Of a stretch of 8,814 bases of DNA, positions 6,331 through 8,814 are shown one piece after another; within the stretch, counting starts at the first letter, position 1, and the number at the start of each line of letters is the position of its first letter. The notes below the pieces were generated by a model. The model saw only the letters and a list, made by a program, of their open reading frames with translations, had not been told where the DNA came from and did no database searches. This DNA is from Desulfobacteraceae bacterium. Lineage in GTDB: Bacteria; Desulfobacterota; DSM-4660; Desulfatiglandales; Desulfatiglandaceae. The translations under genes and the position numbers were made by a program. The DNA lies in NCBI GenBank assembly GCA_030589715.1, contig JAUUVE010000063.1, positions 1-8,814 of the forward strand, written 5' to 3'.

Positions 6331-6663
6331 CTACTGCCCCTCCATTGCCTCTTCTAGCGAACCGCAGATCTCAAAGATGGTGCTAAACCCGGAGACCTCA
6401 AACACCTCTTTCACCACATCCTGAAGCCCGCATAATACCAGTTCACCCTCTTTTCTCTTCAGTTTCTTGGCCAGGGTCAGCATACTGCGCAGTCCCGCAC
6501 TGCTGATATAGTCGAGCCCCGAAAGATCAAGAACAAGGCTAGTCTCTCCCCTATCTATCTGCTCCTCTACTTGAGTATCAAAAGCGGGCGCTGAAATGGC
6601 GTCCATCCTCCCTATCACAGATACCACCAATACCTTTTCTTCTTTCCTGATGTTGACTTCCAT
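6331..6663 (-). CDS. STAS-domain anti-anti-sigma factor (RsbV/SpoIIAA-like)
   Basis: The 110-residue protein is a single STAS domain. LVLDLSGLDYISSAGLRSM (43-61) is the hallmark segment. By alignment with Bacillus subtilis SpoIIAA (Ser58), Ser55 is the expected phosphoacceptor. VLCGLQDVVKEVFEVSGF (76-93) matches the C-terminal half of the family. It should bind the RsbW-type kinase encoded just downstream when unphosphorylated, freeing that kinase's partner. The start ATG 6663 lies one base after the dehydrogenase TGA, with GGGGG at 6677-6673 inside the upstream gene as ribosome binding site, so the three genes are very likely one transcript. Confidence 0.93.
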   Translation of the reverse strand: MEVNIRKEEKVLVVSVIGRMDAISAPAFDTQVEEQIDRGETSLVLDLSGLDYISSAGLRSMLTLAKKLKRKEGELVLCGLQDVVKEVFEVSGFSTIFEICGSLEEAMEGQ

Positions 6664-6664
6664 A

Positions 6665-8311
6665 TCATCTTACCCCCATCTTCCTTTTTCGCACCCTATC
6701 CTTTATCCTGTTTATGTGACCCCTTCCCATCCCCTTGACCTCACAGCCCAACTCAAAATAGCGCTCTATCCTGGTATCATCCAGTATCCCAAAGCAGTCC
6801 ACGACCGCCAGGGGTGCTCCCGCCATCCTTACCACATCATCCGGTTCAAGTTCCAGATAGGGCTGGTGCCGGACCGCAAGGATCACCGCATCGGAGCCTT
6901 TGAGGGCCTCCTCCAGGTCTGGCGTCATGGAAAACTCACTGAGATGTTCCTGGTTTCTAAAAAAGCGCGACCAGCTCTTCCCCACCGCCGGATAGGAATC
7001 CTGTTTTTCTAGCTCCCACCAGTGCTGGACATAGGGGTCATGGGCCTTGATATCGGCCCCCATCTCGGTCAGTTTCCGGACAATAATCTCTGAACCGCTG
7101 TAACGGGTATCCCCCACGTCCTCACGGTAGGAGGCCCCCAGCAAGGTGATCTGTGAGGCCGCCACGATCCGCCCCATGTTCCTGAGGGCATCTCTTACGA
7201 GCTGGGCTGCATGCAGGCCCCTTGTATCATTAATATTGATGGCCTGAGGGGTAATTTGGAAGATGTCCTTTTCAAACCCCATCAGATGCGTGTAGGCCCA
7301 GAGGCCAAGCCCCCCGTCCTTTGGCAGGCAATAGCCCCCTATTCCAGGGCCGGGAAACAAGATATTATCATGGGTGGGCCTGACCCTAATGGCCTCTATT
7401 ACTTTGATGATGTCAACACCGTTGGTCTCCGCAAACAGACTCCACTCATTTAGAAGGGCCAGGATGGTGGCCCTGTAACTGTTCTCCACTATCTTGCAGG
7501 TCTCGCTCTCAATCGGTCTTTCAAGGACAGTTAAGGGGTATTCCTCCACATTGATGATATCGGACAAAAACCCTGTGACCCTCTCCCTGCTTTCCCGGTC
7601 TGTGCCGCTACAGACCCGCCAGAAATCCCTGACAGACCGCACATAATCCCTTCCCGGCATCACCCTCTCGAAGCTATGTGCCAGAAGCGGTTCCTTTGCT
7701 ATGCCGCGGGCCTTGAACGCCTTCTTGATCAGGGGATAGGCCACATACTCAGTGGTCCCTGGAGGCACTGTGGTCTCTATTAGTACCAGGCACTCGGGTG
7801 AAATCTTTTCTCCGATTGTCACAAAGCTCTTTTCCAAGGCCCCTATCTCTGCATAACCGCTCCTGAGATTACCCAGTTCCTCTTTGACAAAATCGCACTG
7901 CACATCTACGACTACCACGTCTGCCAGCCTTAGTGCATCATAGGTGAAGGTGGCAGTAAAGGTCTCTTTCTCTACCACACAGCGCTCAATCATGGGGGCT
8001 ACTTCAGGGTCCTCTGCCTTGATAGGTGAGATGCCACGGTTGAGCAGGGGGATCTTCCAGAAGCTTCTGGTGCTCGGCCTCTGCATCCCAATGACGAATT
8101 TGTTGGGATTGCCCGTCTTCTTATCCACCGAATCGGCCACCACAGCGGCCATAACAGCGCCCACAAATCCCAGCCCCATGACCACGACAATCTCAAGGCC
8201 CTGTTCGCGCCGGGACTCGACAATTTCCTCAAGCCTGGCAAATTCTTTTTCGTAATCTTCCTCTCCGGGGATCTTGAATCTCTCCCCATCCGGACTAATT
8301 GAGAATTCCAT
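6665..8311 (-). CDS. Nucleotide-sugar dehydrogenase (UDP-glucose/GDP-mannose dehydrogenase family), long variant
   Basis: The 548-residue protein is predicted to oxidise a nucleotide sugar to the uronic acid with two NAD+, a step that supplies polysaccharide precursors. The Rossmann motif GLGFVG is at 46-51, the ETTVPPGTT segment at 179-187, and the central-domain KIVENSYRA with Lys273 and Asn277. The catalytic Cys328 lies in GPGIGGYCLPKDGG, and the C-terminal UDP-binding domain has LLGASYREDVGDTRYS. The family is usually about 420-450 residues. The extra length is a charged 40-residue N-terminal extension before the Rossmann fold and an insertion at about 429-463, rich in Trp, Phe and His. 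I chose ATG 8311, preceded by GGGAGG at 8328-8323, over an in-frame TTG at 8332 with no such site. Which sugar is used cannot be read from the sequence. Confidence 0.92.
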   Translation of the reverse strand: MEFSISPDGERFKIPGEEDYEKEFARLEEIVESRREQGLEIVVVMGLGFVGAVMAAVVADSVDKKTGNPNKFVIGMQRPSTRSFWKIPLLNRGISPIKAEDPEVAPMIERCVVEKETFTATFTYDALRLADVVVVDVQCDFVKEELGNLRSGYAEIGALEKSFVTIGEKISPECLVLIETTVPPGTTEYVAYPLIKKAFKARGIAKEPLLAHSFERVMPGRDYVRSVRDFWRVCSGTDRESRERVTGFLSDIINVEEYPLTVLERPIESETCKIVENSYRATILALLNEWSLFAETNGVDIIKVIEAIRVRPTHDNILFPGPGIGGYCLPKDGGLGLWAYTHLMGFEKDIFQITPQAININDTRGLHAAQLVRDALRNMGRIVAASQITLLGASYREDVGDTRYSGSEIIVRKLTEMGADIKAHDPYVQHWWELEKQDSYPAVGKSWSRFFRNQEHLSEFSMTPDLEEALKGSDAVILAVRHQPYLELEPDDVVRMAGAPLAVVDCFGILDDTRIERYFELGCEVKGMGRGHINRIKDRVRKRKMGVR

Positions 8312-8394
8312 CAGATCAGCAGCCTCCCTCAAAAAGACCTACATCTCCATGCCGGGACTGTGAGTCCAGCATTCCACGGGCATAAGACAATGGC

Positions 8395-8423
8395 AAATTA
8401 ATGGAAAGGCCTGAGGATGTCAA
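8395..8423 (-). promoter_or_regulatory. Candidate sigma70-type promoter for the dehydrogenase-STAS-kinase operon
   Basis: On the minus strand, TTGACA (8423-8418) and TAATTT (8400-8395) are separated by exactly 17 bases. The -35 is perfect and the -10 matches three of six consensus positions, including the first TA and last T. It lies in the gap between the HD-protein stop (8468) and the dehydrogenase start (8311), giving a leader of about 75 bases. The leader contains a small hairpin, GGACT/AGTCC with a 3-base loop (8367-8355). Nothing else recognisable is in 8333-8467. Confidence 0.45.
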
Positions 8424-8467
8424 GCGGCAGGCACTGTAAGTATTTGGGATTGCGGGTGTGGGCCCTT

Positions 8468-8814
8468 CTATTCTGAAAGAGTTTTCTTTGCAAGGTGGCG
8501 GCCGGTGTCTGTAAGAAAAGAGTCCTCCATGGGCTGGGCCACTTCTCCCTGGGATGCGGGGGCCTCCTTTAGTCTTTCTTCCAGATCTGCGAACAGATTC
8601 ACATCATGGACTGACTTGAAATTGACGGTCTCATCCGGTCTTGGATGATCCAGACGGCCGATGAGGTCGCATACCTCTTCCACCAACTCCTCCCTGGCAT
8701 CCAGTCTTTTCAGGATGTCACGGGCCAAATCCGCCCCCAACCCATGGAGATAGGCTGCCGTTATGATAGGACCCAGGTCGCCGCCCTCTTCCCTTCCAAT
8801 CTGTTCCGCATACC
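8468..8814 (-). CDS. HD-domain protein, C-terminal part, enters from the right edge
   Basis: The reading frame is open from the right edge to TAG 8470-8468, giving 115 visible codons; a TTG at 8740 is internal, not a start. The text YAEQIGREEGGDLGPI and AAYLHGLG at the edge is the helix leading to the HD motif of HD-superfamily phosphohydrolases. It is followed by the DLIGRLDHPR and VHDVNLFADLEE segments and a C-terminal FLTDTGRHLAKK, a tail often seen in small HD-domain proteins. The position normally occupied by Asp in LHDxG is Gly here, so metal binding and catalysis are doubtful unless another residue compensates. The N-terminus is outside the window, so length and any further domains are unknown. 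The gene ends 45 bases before the promoter candidate of the next operon. Confidence 0.75.
   Translation of the reverse strand, partial: YAEQIGREEGGDLGPIITAAYLHGLGADLARDILKRLDAREELVEEVCDLIGRLDHPRPDETVNFKSVHDVNLFADLEERLKEAPASQGEVAQPMEDSFLTDTGRHLAKKTLSE

Noticed and set aside
6596..7012. 138-residue plus-strand ORF across the STAS/dehydrogenase junction
   Set aside because: It is antisense to two solidly identified genes and has no recognisable domain.
8312..8332. Extending the dehydrogenase to an in-frame TTG at 8332
   Set aside because: No ribosome binding site precedes the TTG, while ATG 8311 has GGGAGG 11 bases upstream; that purine-rich site would lie inside the coding region if TTG were used.
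1..8814. CRISPR arrays, tRNA or rRNA genes, phage or toxin-antitoxin genes
   Set aside because: No regularly spaced repeats, no cloverleaf-like sequence and no such protein families were seen on either strand.

Overview
The window looks like a chromosomal segment of an anaerobic deltaproteobacterium (Desulfobacterota-like). This is an inference from protein style: DUF2889 and DUF169 domains, a COG4324-type lipoprotein aminopeptidase, and an exopolysaccharide-type nucleotide-sugar dehydrogenase beside a partner-switching regulatory pair. No rRNA or marker gene fixes the taxonomy. Every intact gene lies on the minus strand; the only plus-strand coding sequences are two decayed relics.

Reading along the minus strand, from high to low coordinates: (1) the C-terminal part of an HD-domain protein enters from the right edge and stops at 8468. 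(2) After a gap holding a plausible sigma70 promoter comes a tight operon: nucleotide-sugar dehydrogenase (8311-6665), STAS anti-anti-sigma factor (6663-6331) and an RsbW-type anti-sigma kinase (6327-5902). The junctions are 1 and 3 bases. (3) A 340-base gap (5901-5562) contains a plus-strand relic of an HD-GYP cyclic-di-GMP phosphodiesterase domain, with an internal deletion and a nonsense codon. (4) A second gene string follows: a stand-alone DUF2889 protein (5561-5055), a DUF2889-PHP phosphoesterase fusion (5028-3847) and a DUF169-dephospho-CoA kinase fusion (3850-2438, overlapping its upstream neighbour by ATGA). After 81 bases comes a lipoprotein zinc aminopeptidase (2356-1268). (5) A broken IS256-family insertion sequence (about 396-1180) separates this string from der (371 to beyond the left edge), which encodes the ribosome-assembly GTPase.

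The most interesting part is the second gene string. It holds two paralogous DUF2889 domains that keep a C-x32-C-x9-CC cysteine spacing, one fused to a metal-dependent phosphoesterase. The next gene, translationally coupled to it, joins DUF169 (function unknown) to the last enzyme of coenzyme A synthesis. Together they suggest a small uncharacterised module around CoA or a related phosphorylated metabolite; that function is inference. The dehydrogenase/STAS/kinase operon suggests that surface polysaccharide production is tied to a partner-switching signal. Both insertion and decay are visible here (IS256 remnant, HD-GYP relic), so the gene order has been rearranged in the past.
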